Shown: positions 1 to 7,445 of the stretch, one piece after another
Position numbering within the stretch: the stretch's first letter is position 1
Layout of the letters: each line of letters starts with the position of its first letter
Assembly: GCA_002424525.1 (NCBI GenBank)
Contig: DIKJ01000135.1
Span: forward strand, 8,501-24,237
DNA: 15,737 nucleotides
Direction of reading: 5' to 3'
Origin: Bacteroidales bacterium UBA5621
GTDB lineage: Bacteria; Bacteroidota; Bacteroidia; Bacteroidales; VadinHA17
Made by a program: the position numbers and the translations under genes
Notes under the pieces: model-generated
Seen by the model: only the letters and a program-made list of their open reading frames with translations
What the model was told of the DNA's origin: nothing
Databases searched by the model: none

Positions 1-599
1 GGGAGGACGAAGCTGTATCCTGCTGCGGCCGCAAGATCAATGAAGTCCTCAAGGAACAGCGGAGCAGACGATCCGGGCCTGTCGTGAAGAACGATCACTG
101 CACCCGGCCGGATCATCCTCATCAGCGTCTTCAGGGAATTCCCGCTTCCGAAACGGCTGTCAAAATCATAAGGCATAATATCCCAGAAAACTATCTTAAA
201 CGATTTCCTGAGTCTCCGGTACTGCGCCGGGCTCAGATGACCGTACGGCGGCCTGAACAGCCGGGGTGAGGTAAACGGGGCGGCCCGGTAAACATTTTCA
301 ACATAGCCGGAGCAGGAAGTTCTCCAGCCATCAAGATGATGGTATCCATGGTTTCCGATAAGATGACCTCCGGCCGTAATAAGCCGGATAAGGCCGGGAT
401 ATTGTTCAGCCGCTTCGCCGGTACAAAAAAAAATCGCCCTGATATCCCGTCCCGCAAGTATCTTCAGCAGTTCCGGGGTTGACCGCGGATCGGGACCGTC
501 ATCAAAGGTAAGGCATAAGCTTTTTTCTTCCCCGCTCATCCTGAAGAGAGCATCGGGATAGAGCCGGCGCACTAAAACTCCTGGCCTGAAAAACCGCAT
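1..599 (-). CDS. Polysaccharide deacetylase (NodB homology domain), partial
   Basis: This is a carbohydrate esterase family 4 type deacetylase, expected to remove N- or O-acetyl groups from a cell-surface or peptidoglycan-like sugar. The visible 199 residues show the NodB motifs in order: TFDDG at 31-35 (D34 would be the metal-ligand Asp and D33 the catalytic base), the GNHGYHH segment at 82-88 (H84 and H88 as metal ligands), RPPYG at 116-120, a WD-IMPYD segment near 139-144, and LHD at 171-173. The C-terminus is cut by the left window edge, but all catalytic motifs are present, so little is missing. The ATG at 599-597 lies 6 nt after the stop of the DUF2723 gene, so the two are very probably one transcript. 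No signal peptide is obvious, only a short basic/hydrophobic N-terminus (MRFFRPGVLVRRL). The reading frame passes through a run of nine T and stays open. Substrate unknown; family call confident. Confidence 0.9.
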   Translation of the reverse strand, partial: MRFFRPGVLVRRLYPDALFRMSGEEKSLCLTFDDGPDPRSTPELLKILAGRDIRAIFFCTGEAAEQYPGLIRLITAGGHLIGNHGYHHLDGWRTSCSGYVENVYRAAPFTSPRLFRPPYGHLSPAQYRRLRKSFKIVFWDIMPYDFDSRFGSGNSLKTLMRMIRPGAVIVLHDRPGSSAPLFLEDFIDLAAAAGYSFVL

Positions 600-605
600 T
601 TAGGT

Positions 606-3600
606 CTATTTTACCGAATAAAGCCTGGTGTAATAATTATTAAGATCAGGCTCAAGAGTCGTTGTAATTGAGTCTGATCCCTGTTCAGCCGACATACGGT
701 AAATATCGAGAAGCGCCTGCATATTGATGCCGACAGGATAATCCATTCCATAACGGTTTTCAGCCCTGGCAACAATTGCATAATCGAGATATTCCTTCGC
801 ATAGGCGATGATATCGTAAATAATCTTTTCCCCCTCATCCCTTAACCCCGATCTTATAAGCACCTCAGCAAGACCTATAGAGAAGAAGTCGTCCGGCATT
901 TTCTCAACAGGAACGAGACCCAGGCCGCGGTATGCCACCTCAACTGCCTTCGTGGTGTCTCCATGCTGAAGCAGTGCTTTCCCGAGGTTTCCGAATATCC
1001 TCCTGTAATTGCTGAACATCCTCCTGTTGACCTCATCGAGGTAGACTGAAGGATCTTCCGCATTCCCCCATTCAAACTTGTTCATCATATTATCGTACAT
1101 CACCCAGGGATCGATCATCCCGAATTCTCCCTGCTCCGGCTGATCTGTTGCTACAGGGACTACCCGGTAGGCCAGCCCTTCCTGAACAAAGAATTTCTCA
1201 AGTCCCTTGTACTGACTCGACGGAACAGTAGTTGAAATATATACAGGCCTTTCCCAGTTATTCGTCGAGAGCAGGTCCATCATTGCCAGATCGCCCTTAA
1301 AGGCATTGTTCTCAGTGTATTCCCATATAATCGGAGAGACGATCCTCTCCTTATAATACTCTTTCACGGTGCCGTTTGCAACAACCTGGTCAGGATCGAC
1401 ATTTATGATGAACTTATTTGCCGGCAGAAAATTAAAGTAATCACCCCTTCCCGTGACGTCGACCATAAACTTCCGGTCGTCCTGACCGACAAATTCCACA
1501 GCCTGCGCCAGATCGACGGGTTTGTCGACCCTGCTGATCACCGGGATCTGGACCCGGACACCATCGATATATTTTTCTGGTCCAAGGCTCAGAGGCATCG
1601 GGTCCGACTCAAAAGCTTTCTGCCTCATCATCTCCACATACCACCCTGCCTGTATGTAGCTCAGGTTTGCCACACGTATGTCGGTACGCACTGCTTCCAC
1701 ATCCTGGACGTACCATACAGGGAATGAATCGTTGTCGCCGTATGTGAAAAGTACGGCGTTGGGAGCGCACGACTTAAGGTAATTGGCGCCGATATCCCTT
1801 GCAGTGTAGCGGCCTGATCTGTTATGGTCGTCCCAGTTCTGGACACCCATGAGAACCGGACAGGCTATCATCAGGACGATAAAAGTGATACCTGCCGAAA
1901 TCCTGCCGTCGAGCACCCTGCTCAGCTTCTCGTAAAGGAGCATGAATCCCATCCCGATCCAGATGGCAAATGCATAGAATGAGCCTGCATAGGCATAATC
2001 CCTTTCGCGGGGCTGGTTCGGATACTGGTTCAGATAGAGTATTATTGCCAGTCCGGTCATAATAAAGAATGCCAGAACAAGCCAAAAGCCTTTATTGTAC
2101 CGCTTATACTGCCAGAAGGCACCGGCAACGCCGATCAGGAAGGGCAGGAAAAAATAGACATTCCTGCCTTTGTTGTTCTTAAGATCGGAAGGAACATTTT
2201 CGAGGCTTCCAAGCCTGGCTTCATCAATGAATTTAATCCCGCTTATCCAGTTCCCGTGCAACGGGTTGCCATTACCCTGAACATCATTCTGCCTTCCCGC
2301 AAAATTCCACATGAAGTATCGTAAATACATGTATCCGACCTGGTATCTGAAGAAATAGCGAAGATTCTCACCGAAAGTCGGGCAGACGATGGTCTCCTTG
2401 GCTGTACCCGATCCCACGGTGTATCTTCTTCCTGTTATCTTTCCCCAGTATTTGTAAGCAACTTCATGGTCGGGTTCGGGGCTGTACATCCTGGGGAATA
2501 TTGTACTGAACTGCTCGCTGTACTTATACTCCGGCCGGTAATAGGACACATATTTCCCGTCTATCTTGTTGTATCCCGCAACCACATTCTTTGCATCAAC
2601 CACGGGTGCGCTGTAGTAATGCCCGTATATCTTCGGGGAACTGCCGTACTGCTCCATGTTGATGTAATAGGAAAGGGAGAAGATGTTCGAGGGATCGTTC
2701 TGATTCATCGGCGGCCGGGCGGATGACCTTATCACGATCATTGCATAGGATGAATATCCTATCATGATGACGGTAAGGGATGTCAGAATATAGTTCAGTA
2801 TCACTCGTTGTGACCTCATGGAATATCTTATACCAACGATCAGGAGAGCCCCTGTCAGCACCATGAAAAAGATGGTGCCGGACTGGAAAGGGAGTCCAAA
2901 TCCGTTGACAAACAGCAACTCAAACCAGCCTGCCGCCTTCGGAACGCCCGGGATTATAAAGAAAACCACAAACCAGATTATGAAGATGGAAGCCAGGAGG
3001 GTCTTCAGAACACCTTTTACGCTTATTTCATACTTCCTGAAATAAAAAACAAATACCAGCACCGGAATAACAAGAAGGTTCAGCCGGTGAATGCCGATAC
3101 CGAGACCCATTATATATGCAATAAGGATTATCCATCTTCCTGAGCAGGGCTTGTCGGCTTCATCCTCCCATTTGAGCATTGCCCAGAAGACAAGGGCGGT
3201 GAAGAGCGAAGAGGCGGCGTAGAGCTCTCCCTCCACGGCTGAGAACCAGAAGGTATCAGAGAAGGTATATGCCAGGGCTCCGATGATCCCGCTGCCGATG
3301 ACCGGAAGAATCTGTTTCGGTTCGGAGATTATCCCGCTGTCATAGACCTTCCTGACAAGGTGCGTTATGGTCCAGAACAACAGCATTATCGCCAGTCCGC
3401 TGCAAAGCGCCGAGAGTATGTTTATTGTCAGTGCAACCTGGGAGGTATCCCCTCCTGCAAAAAGTGTGGCGATCCTGCCGATCATAATAAAGAGAGGCGC
3501 GCCCGGAGGATGTCCCACCTGAAGCCCGAAAGCACAAAGGATAAATTCTCCGCAATCCCAGAAACTGACCGTCGGTTCAATGGTCAATAGATAAACAGCC

Positions 3601-3671
3601 GATGAAATGACAAAAAGAGACCAACCGGTGATCGTGTTCCATCTGCGGTAAAGAGCCCAGACTGAGTTCAT
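606..3671 (-). CDS. DUF2723 / TMEM260-like polytopic membrane protein, putative GT-C glycosyltransferase
   Basis: This 1021-residue protein has a strongly hydrophobic N-terminal half with about ten membrane segments, a loop region and a soluble C-terminal part. The DUF2723 signature appears near the N-terminus: WDCGEF at 38-43, followed by GHPPGAPLF at 53-61. The acidic residues sit just after the first membrane helix, as in GT-C enzymes that use lipid-linked sugars. Other recognisable segments are RPPMNQNDPSN near 319-329, QPRERDYAYAGSF near 553-565 and TYGDNDSFPVWY near 643-654. The C-terminus (after about residue 870) has TPR-like helical pairs. The human family member TMEM260 is a protein O-mannosyltransferase, so a role in transferring sugar to exported proteins or surface polymers is a reasonable inference, not shown by the sequence. 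It precedes the polysaccharide deacetylase gene by 6 nt. The ATG at 3671 is preceded by an A/T-rich region without a Shine-Dalgarno sequence. Confidence 0.88.
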   Translation of the reverse strand: MNSVWALYRRWNTITGWSLFVISSAVYLLTIEPTVSFWDCGEFILCAFGLQVGHPPGAPLFIMIGRIATLFAGGDTSQVALTINILSALCSGLAIMLLFWTITHLVRKVYDSGIISEPKQILPVIGSGIIGALAYTFSDTFWFSAVEGELYAASSLFTALVFWAMLKWEDEADKPCSGRWIILIAYIMGLGIGIHRLNLLVIPVLVFVFYFRKYEISVKGVLKTLLASIFIIWFVVFFIIPGVPKAAGWFELLFVNGFGLPFQSGTIFFMVLTGALLIVGIRYSMRSQRVILNYILTSLTVIMIGYSSYAMIVIRSSARPPMNQNDPSNIFSLSYYINMEQYGSSPKIYGHYYSAPVVDAKNVVAGYNKIDGKYVSYYRPEYKYSEQFSTIFPRMYSPEPDHEVAYKYWGKITGRRYTVGSGTAKETIVCPTFGENLRYFFRYQVGYMYLRYFMWNFAGRQNDVQGNGNPLHGNWISGIKFIDEARLGSLENVPSDLKNNKGRNVYFFLPFLIGVAGAFWQYKRYNKGFWLVLAFFIMTGLAIILYLNQYPNQPRERDYAYAGSFYAFAIWIGMGFMLLYEKLSRVLDGRISAGITFIVLMIACPVLMGVQNWDDHNRSGRYTARDIGANYLKSCAPNAVLFTYGDNDSFPVWYVQDVEAVRTDIRVANLSYIQAGWYVEMMRQKAFESDPMPLSLGPEKYIDGVRVQIPVISRVDKPVDLAQAVEFVGQDDRKFMVDVTGRGDYFNFLPANKFIINVDPDQVVANGTVKEYYKERIVSPIIWEYTENNAFKGDLAMMDLLSTNNWERPVYISTTVPSSQYKGLEKFFVQEGLAYRVVPVATDQPEQGEFGMIDPWVMYDNMMNKFEWGNAEDPSVYLDEVNRRMFSNYRRIFGNLGKALLQHGDTTKAVEVAYRGLGLVPVEKMPDDFFSIGLAEVLIRSGLRDEGEKIIYDIIAYAKEYLDYAIVARAENRYGMDYPVGINMQALLDIYRMSAEQGSDSITTTLEPDLNNYYTRLYSVK

Positions 3672-3777
3672 ATAAGAACGATTTTAATAAAATAAGGAAA
3701 CAAAGAACGCAAAAAAAAATTATTTGCCCGCACTCACCATCTTATTTAACAACATTTTAACCTGAGAATAAATTTGT

Positions 3778-3785
3778 TACTTTTG
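3778..3785 (+). promoter_or_regulatory. Candidate Bacteroidota -7 promoter element for the beta-barrel gene
   Basis: The sequence TACTTTTG matches the Bacteroidota primary-sigma -7 consensus TAnnTTTG exactly. It lies 17 nt upstream of the ATG at 3803, which would give a very short leader. A clear TTTG -33 element is lacking; the upstream region (around 3754-3758) only offers an ATTTT run. Inferred from consensus match and position. Confidence 0.45.
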
Positions 3786-3802
3786 TCCAAAGGCTCCTGC
3801 TT

Positions 3803-4894
3803 ATGAGATCCATGAAGCTGATATTCTTTCTTCTGCTTGCCAGCCGGATAAGCAGTCCCGGGCAGGATGCCACTGACGCCGGAACGCCCCCGGAGGGCTT
3901 CTCTTTCAGGCTCAGGACCCTGAACTTCGTTAAGAACAATGAATACTCGAATCCCATTGTCGAAGGATACACCCTTATCGGTTATTTTCTTCAGCCTGAG
4001 CTTGTTTATACACCCTCATCAAAGTTCTCGCTTGGCATCGGCGCTCATATGCTGAGGTATTCGGGGGCTGAAAAATCTTCCGCTTTAAGGCCGGTTGTAT
4101 CAGCCAGGTATAATTTTGCCCGTAATGCCGCGCTGACAATGGGGTCTCTCGGTGGCAGCGACTCCCACAGGATGCTGGATCCCCACTTCAGCAGTGAAAG
4201 GATATATACCGGCTGGGCAGAGGAGGGTATAGCCCTCAGCTTCCGCGGCGATAAGCTGTTCAATGACACATGGCTCAGCTGGGAGAATTTTATCTTCAGG
4301 GGAGACTCCGTAAGGGAGGTGTTTACTTTTGGCGAGTCATTAAGATACTCCTCCTCCCTTATCAGTGATATCTTCAGGTTTGAAATACCCCTGCAGGTTC
4401 AGTTAAGGCACTACGGCGGACAGATCAGCGATTATCCGGAACCTGTCGAGACATATTTCAACCTGGCCACAGGCGCAAGGGTAAATTTTGACATTGCGGG
4501 GAAAAGATACGGGACGGCCGGGTTTGAGTACTCATTGTTCCTGAGCAATGAGCTGACCGGAAAATCAACCATCGGATTATCGTCAGGGAATGCAGAGTGG
4601 TTCAGGCTTAATTACGGCTTAAGGAATCTTCAGATTGAGATCGGTTACTGGATCGCCCATAATTTCTATGCTCCAAACGGGAATCCCATTTTCAGCTGTG
4701 TCTCTGACTATGATGAGGGGAGTATCATACCTGACCGCAGGATCGCTACCGGGTCCGTCAATCTCACCATCATCCCGGAAAGCTTTTTCCACCTTTTCGC
4801 AGGGCTGGATGCCTGGTACGATACAAAGCTGAAAAGGCTTGACACTGCCGTCGCACTTCACCTCCGGCTTGACAGGTTTTTCGGCCGCCGCTAA
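3803..4894 (+). CDS. Secreted hypothetical protein, probable outer-membrane beta-barrel
   Basis: I do not recognise the family of this 363-residue protein. It starts with a short basic/hydrophobic signal peptide (MRSMKLIFFLLLASRISS), with cleavage probably near SPG|QDATD. The rest is rich in aromatic and alternating polar/hydrophobic stretches of 8-12 residues, such as RPVVSARYNFA, RLNYGLRNLQIEIGYW and TAVALHLRLDRFF, separated by turns rich in Gly, Asn and Asp. That pattern fits antiparallel transmembrane beta-strands, and the last strand ends close to the C-terminus as in outer-membrane barrels, though three residues (GRR) follow the final Phe. There are no catalytic motifs I can name. Met4 (3812) is an equally possible start. 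It stands alone: divergent from the DUF2723 gene and convergent with the glycosylase gene, whose stop codon it overlaps. Function unknown; an envelope role is inferred only from the signal peptide and strand pattern. Confidence 0.75.
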   Translation: MRSMKLIFFLLLASRISSPGQDATDAGTPPEGFSFRLRTLNFVKNNEYSNPIVEGYTLIGYFLQPELVYTPSSKFSLGIGAHMLRYSGAEKSSALRPVVSARYNFARNAALTMGSLGGSDSHRMLDPHFSSERIYTGWAEEGIALSFRGDKLFNDTWLSWENFIFRGDSVREVFTFGESLRYSSSLISDIFRFEIPLQVQLRHYGGQISDYPEPVETYFNLATGARVNFDIAGKRYGTAGFEYSLFLSNELTGKSTIGLSSGNAEWFRLNYGLRNLQIEIGYWIAHNFYAPNGNPIFSCVSDYDEGSIIPDRRIATGSVNLTIIPESFFHLFAGLDAWYDTKLKRLDTAVALHLRLDRFFGRR

Positions 4895-5418
4895 ATATGG
4901 TACCTCCAGGGCCTGGTTCTCCAGTACTCTCCTGCATAATCCACACCTATCCTTTGACTGCTTCTTATCACGGGTTTCAGGCCGGTATCCTCTATCCATA
5001 TCCTTGAAGAAACAGTGAGGTCCTCGCCATAAAATGACCGGTCGATGCCGATCACCCTCGTCAGCCTGCCAGGACCATCAAATCCTTCTATCCCCCTTAT
5101 CAGTACCGCCTGTGGATCGTTTTCCACTGAGGTAACGACATTAAACATCCAGTACATGCCATAAACGAAATATACATATACCAGCCCTCCCACCCCATAC
5201 ATAACATCCGTCCGTTTTGTCCTTCCCCTGCTGGCATGGCACGCCTTATCCTCATGTCCGCGGTAAGCCTCGGTTTCAGTAATCATGAATCTCCCCGGAG
5301 GACCTGAATCCGGCCTTACGACAAGGTGCTTGCCAACCAGTTCCTGTGCCACCCCGAGAACGTCGCGGGTGTAAAATTCCCGTGCAAGCCTTTTAACTGA
5401 TCCCATGATAATGTTCAA
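4891..5418 (-). CDS. 3-methyladenine DNA glycosylase (AAG/MPG family)
   Basis: This base-excision repair enzyme cleaves the N-glycosidic bond of alkylated or deaminated purines such as 3-methyladenine and hypoxanthine. The 175 residues match the compact bacterial AAG fold, which lacks the long N-terminus of human AAG. Aligning by eye to human AAG, E50 in TETEAY corresponds to the catalytic Glu125, Y52 to Tyr127, H61 to His136, Y86 in VYFVYGMY to the intercalating Tyr162, and N93 to Asn169, so the active site looks complete. The DGPGRLTRVIGID segment also matches. The ATG at 5418 is used; a second ATG at 5406 (MGSVKR) would remove four residues and cannot be excluded. The gene is oriented away from rplM. 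Its stop codon overlaps that of the convergent beta-barrel gene by two bases. I saw no strong promoter on this strand; the best -7-like match (5534-5527, TATTTTTA) has one mismatch. Confidence 0.95.
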   Translation of the reverse strand: MNIIMGSVKRLAREFYTRDVLGVAQELVGKHLVVRPDSGPPGRFMITETEAYRGHEDKACHASRGRTKRTDVMYGVGGLVYVYFVYGMYWMFNVVTSVENDPQAVLIRGIEGFDGPGRLTRVIGIDRSFYGEDLTVSSRIWIEDTGLKPVIRSSQRIGVDYAGEYWRTRPWRYHI

Positions 5419-5538
5419 ACTGATTTGATTAAGGCCACCGACTTTTAAGCGCCACCTGTTCAGAAGAAAAGAGTGTCTTCTTCCGCTTACAGAAGGATCT
5501 GCTTTCCCGGTCAGTCATAACCCGGGTAAAAATAAGCC

Positions 5539-5546
5539 TAGTTTTG
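5539..5546 (+). promoter_or_regulatory. Candidate distal -7 element upstream of rplM
   Basis: TAGTTTTG fits TAnnTTTG exactly and lies 120 nt upstream of the rplM GTG start. If used, it would give a leader containing the inverted repeat at 5608-5627. A TTTG -33 partner is not evident about 19-23 nt upstream. It is a weaker candidate than the element at 5599. Confidence 0.25.
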
Positions 5547-5598
5547 GACTTCGGGAATAATTTCTGTCTGATATTCTTTTTTTTTATGAAATATATTG

Positions 5599-5606
5599 TA
5601 TTTTTG
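5599..5606 (+). promoter_or_regulatory. Probable main promoter (-7 element) of the rplM operon
   Basis: TATTTTTG matches the Bacteroidota -7 consensus TAnnTTTG exactly, 60 nt upstream of the rplM start, in a strongly A/T-rich stretch. About 20 nt upstream lies an uninterrupted T run (5577-5585) in place of a clean TTTG -33 element. Transcription would be expected to start near 5611-5615, inside the inverted repeat that follows. Confidence 0.6.
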
Positions 5607-5607
5607 C

Positions 5608-5627
5608 AAACCCAAAATAGAGGGTTT
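5608..5627 (+). repeat. Inverted repeat at the predicted rplM transcription start
   Basis: AAACCC (5608-5613) and GGGTTT (5622-5627) form a perfect 6-bp inverted repeat with an 8-nt spacer, followed by two further T. It sits 1 nt after the predicted -7 element, so only a distal transcript would carry both arms. It could be a protein-binding site at the start point, a small leader hairpin, or chance. Confidence 0.4.
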
Positions 5628-5666
5628 TTCATAAGTACAAGTGTTTTAATAAAAAATTAACTGCCA

Positions 5667-6125
5667 GTGGATACCTTAAGTTACAAGACTGTTTCGGCCA
5701 ACAAGGCGACTGTCAATAAGGAGTGGGTGATTATCGATGCCGAAGGGGCCATTCTCGGACGGGTTGCATCAGTTGTGGCATCGATGCTGAGGGGAAAGCA
5801 TAAGACAAACTTCACGCCTCATGTGGATTGCGGTGACAATGTGGTTGTTATCAATGCTGAAAAGGTGTCGCTGACGGGCACAAAATGGTCGGACAAGGAA
5901 TATGTAAGGCATACCGGTTATCCCGGGGGCCAGAGATTCACAAGTGCAGAGGAGATGCTGAAAAAGAATCCCATCGGGCTTGTCGAACATGCTGTCAGGG
6001 GGATGCTTCCCAAGAACCGGCTCGGAAGGGTTCTTTACAGGAATATGCATGTATACGCAGGTCCGTCTCATCCTCACGAAGCACAGAAACCTAAAAAAAT
6101 TGAACTAAACAACAACCAAGCATAA
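5667..6125 (+). CDS. rplM: 50S ribosomal protein L13
   Basis: Large-subunit ribosomal protein uL13 (152 residues, normal length for the phylum). The N-terminus DTLSYKTVSANKATV is the form seen in Bacteroides relatives, followed by the core segments DAEGAILGRVAS, FTPHVDCGDNVVVINA, HTGYPGG and GMLPKNRLGR. The start is GTG at 5667: the conserved N-terminus begins exactly there and no ATG is available in frame upstream. There is no Shine-Dalgarno sequence; the upstream region is AATAAAAAATTAACTGCCA. It opens the translation operon, with rpsI following after 2 nt. The rplM-rpsI pair is conserved in nearly all bacteria, and in some groups is controlled by an L13-binding leader; whether that holds here is not known. 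Confidence 0.98.
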   Translation: MDTLSYKTVSANKATVNKEWVIIDAEGAILGRVASVVASMLRGKHKTNFTPHVDCGDNVVVINAEKVSLTGTKWSDKEYVRHTGYPGGQRFTSAEEMLKKNPIGLVEHAVRGMLPKNRLGRVLYRNMHVYAGPSHPHEAQKPKKIELNNNQA

Positions 6126-6127
6126 AT

Positions 6128-6514
6128 ATGGAGTCAATCAATGCTATTGGAAGAAGAAAAGCAGCCGTTGCCAGGGTCTTTTTAACTGATGGTAAGGGCA
6201 ATATTACGGTCAACAACCGCGATTACAGGGAATATTTCAGTTCTGAGACACATCAGTATGTTGTTACCCAGCCGCTCGTTCTTCTGAACGCTTCCGATCA
6301 GTACGATATCAAGGTCAATCTTGACGGAGGAGGAGTCAAAGGTCAGGCTGAAGCGCTGAGACTTGGGATTTCAAGAGCGCTCGTGATGATAAATGAGGAG
6401 AATAAGCCTGTCCTGAAGGCCAACGGATTTCTTACCCGCGATCCCCGCGAAGTAGAGAGAAAAAAACCGGGTCAGCCCAAGGCACGCAAGAGATTCCAGT
6501 TCAGTAAACGATAA
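6128..6514 (+). CDS. rpsI: 30S ribosomal protein S9
   Basis: Small-subunit protein uS9 of 128 residues. The N-terminus INAIGRRKAAVARVFL, the middle VNLDGGGVKGQAEALRLGISRAL and the basic tail ending RFQFSKR are diagnostic. The C-terminal Lys-Arg reaches toward the P-site tRNA in known ribosomes. The ATG lies 2 nt after the rplM stop, with only A/T-rich sequence upstream, so translational coupling to rplM is likely. Normal length, nothing missing. Confidence 0.98.
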   Translation: MESINAIGRRKAAVARVFLTDGKGNITVNNRDYREYFSSETHQYVVTQPLVLLNASDQYDIKVNLDGGGVKGQAEALRLGISRALVMINEENKPVLKANGFLTRDPREVERKKPGQPKARKRFQFSKR

Positions 6515-6524
6515 AAAAACAAAA

Positions 6525-7415
6525 ATGCCAAGAACAAATTTCCAGGAACTGCTTGATGCAGGTGTTCATTTCGGTCACCTTAAAAGAAAATGGAATCCGG
6601 CCATGGCTCCCTATATATTCATGGAGCGGAACGGTATTCATATTATTGACCTCGAAAAAACAGTTGTTAAAATCGATGAAGCTGCTTCAGCCATGAAGCA
6701 CATAGCCCGTTCAGGCAAGAAGATCTTATTTGTCGCCACGAAAAAACAGGCCAAGGAGATAGTAGCGGAAAGGGTCAAAGAGGTTAACATGCCATACGTT
6801 ACTGAACGCTGGCCCGGAGGAATGCTTACCAACTTCCCGACGATAAGGAAGGCTGTCAAAAAGATGTCGTCGATAGACAAGATGGCTGGCGACGGCACAT
6901 TCACAAACCTGTCGAAGCGCGAAAGACTGCAGGTAACAAGGCAGAGAGCCAAGCTCGAGAAAAACCTCGGCAGTATTGCCGATCTCACCCGGCTCCCTTC
7001 TGCAATTTTCGTGGTGGACGTCTGTAAGGAACACATTGCCGTGAGAGAGGCAAAAAGGCTCGGCATCCCTGTTTTTGCTATGGTTGATACCAATTCCGAT
7101 CCCACCGAGATCGAATTCCCGATCCCGGCCAACGATGACGCCTCAAAGTCCATTTCCCTCATAACGGGTATACTGTGCCAGGCGATAGCCGAAGGCCTGA
7201 ACGAAAGGAAGTTCGACAAGGACAAGGAGCCGGGGCAGAGAGATAAGAGCATGACCCGCAAGGAACTTGAGACAGAACTGCATCCTTCGATTGTCGAGGC
7301 AATTGCAGAAGAGGACGAGGAAGAGGAGGTTGAGGCTGACGAGAACGACACTGAAGAAATTGAAGAGGGAGAAGAGATCACTGCTGAGGTTGACGACAGC
7401 GAAGAGGATCTTTAG
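6525..7415 (+). CDS. rpsB: 30S ribosomal protein S2 with long acidic C-terminal tail
   Basis: Small-subunit protein uS2, 296 residues. The N-terminal segment LLDAGVHFGHLKRKWNPAM and the later segments VATKKQA, ERWPGGMLTNF, LPSAIFVVDV and AMVDTNSDP are the usual family markers. After about residue 240 the globular fold ends and a tail of about 45 residues, mostly Glu and Asp, follows to the C-terminus; E. coli S2 (about 240 residues) lacks such a tail. The ATG follows the rpsI stop by 10 nt of A-rich sequence (AAAAAACAAAA), with no Shine-Dalgarno motif. Next comes tsf after 30 nt, the standard rpsB-tsf pairing. The acidic tail is probably disordered and may contact basic S1/S21-like partners, which is only inference. 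Confidence 0.98.
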   Translation: MPRTNFQELLDAGVHFGHLKRKWNPAMAPYIFMERNGIHIIDLEKTVVKIDEAASAMKHIARSGKKILFVATKKQAKEIVAERVKEVNMPYVTERWPGGMLTNFPTIRKAVKKMSSIDKMAGDGTFTNLSKRERLQVTRQRAKLEKNLGSIADLTRLPSAIFVVDVCKEHIAVREAKRLGIPVFAMVDTNSDPTEIEFPIPANDDASKSISLITGILCQAIAEGLNERKFDKDKEPGQRDKSMTRKELETELHPSIVEAIAEEDEEEEVEADENDTEEIEEGEEITAEVDDSEEDL

Positions 7416-7445
7416 AATATTGAATAATTAAACAACTAAAATAAG

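Noticed and set aside
425..433. Run of nine T (minus strand) in the deacetylase gene, suspected frameshift.
   Set aside because: The NodB motifs before and after the run are in the same open frame, so the gene is intact here.
3921..3957. The minus strand here encodes GFEYSLFL, also encoded on the plus strand near 4520-4550 in the beta-barrel gene, as an imperfect inverted repeat (about 20 of 26 bases).
   Set aside because: Short, with several mismatches, within one coding sequence and without flanking repeats; best taken as coincidence.
5429..5632. Open frame of 67 codons on the minus strand in the glycosylase-rplM spacer.
   Set aside because: It covers the promoter region, has no recognisable motif and a low-complexity basic composition.
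6638..7381. A 247-codon open frame antisense to rpsB, rich in Ser.
   Set aside because: It mirrors the acidic and codon-biased S2 sequence; GAA/GAG/GAT codons read as Ser/Phe/Ile on the other strand.
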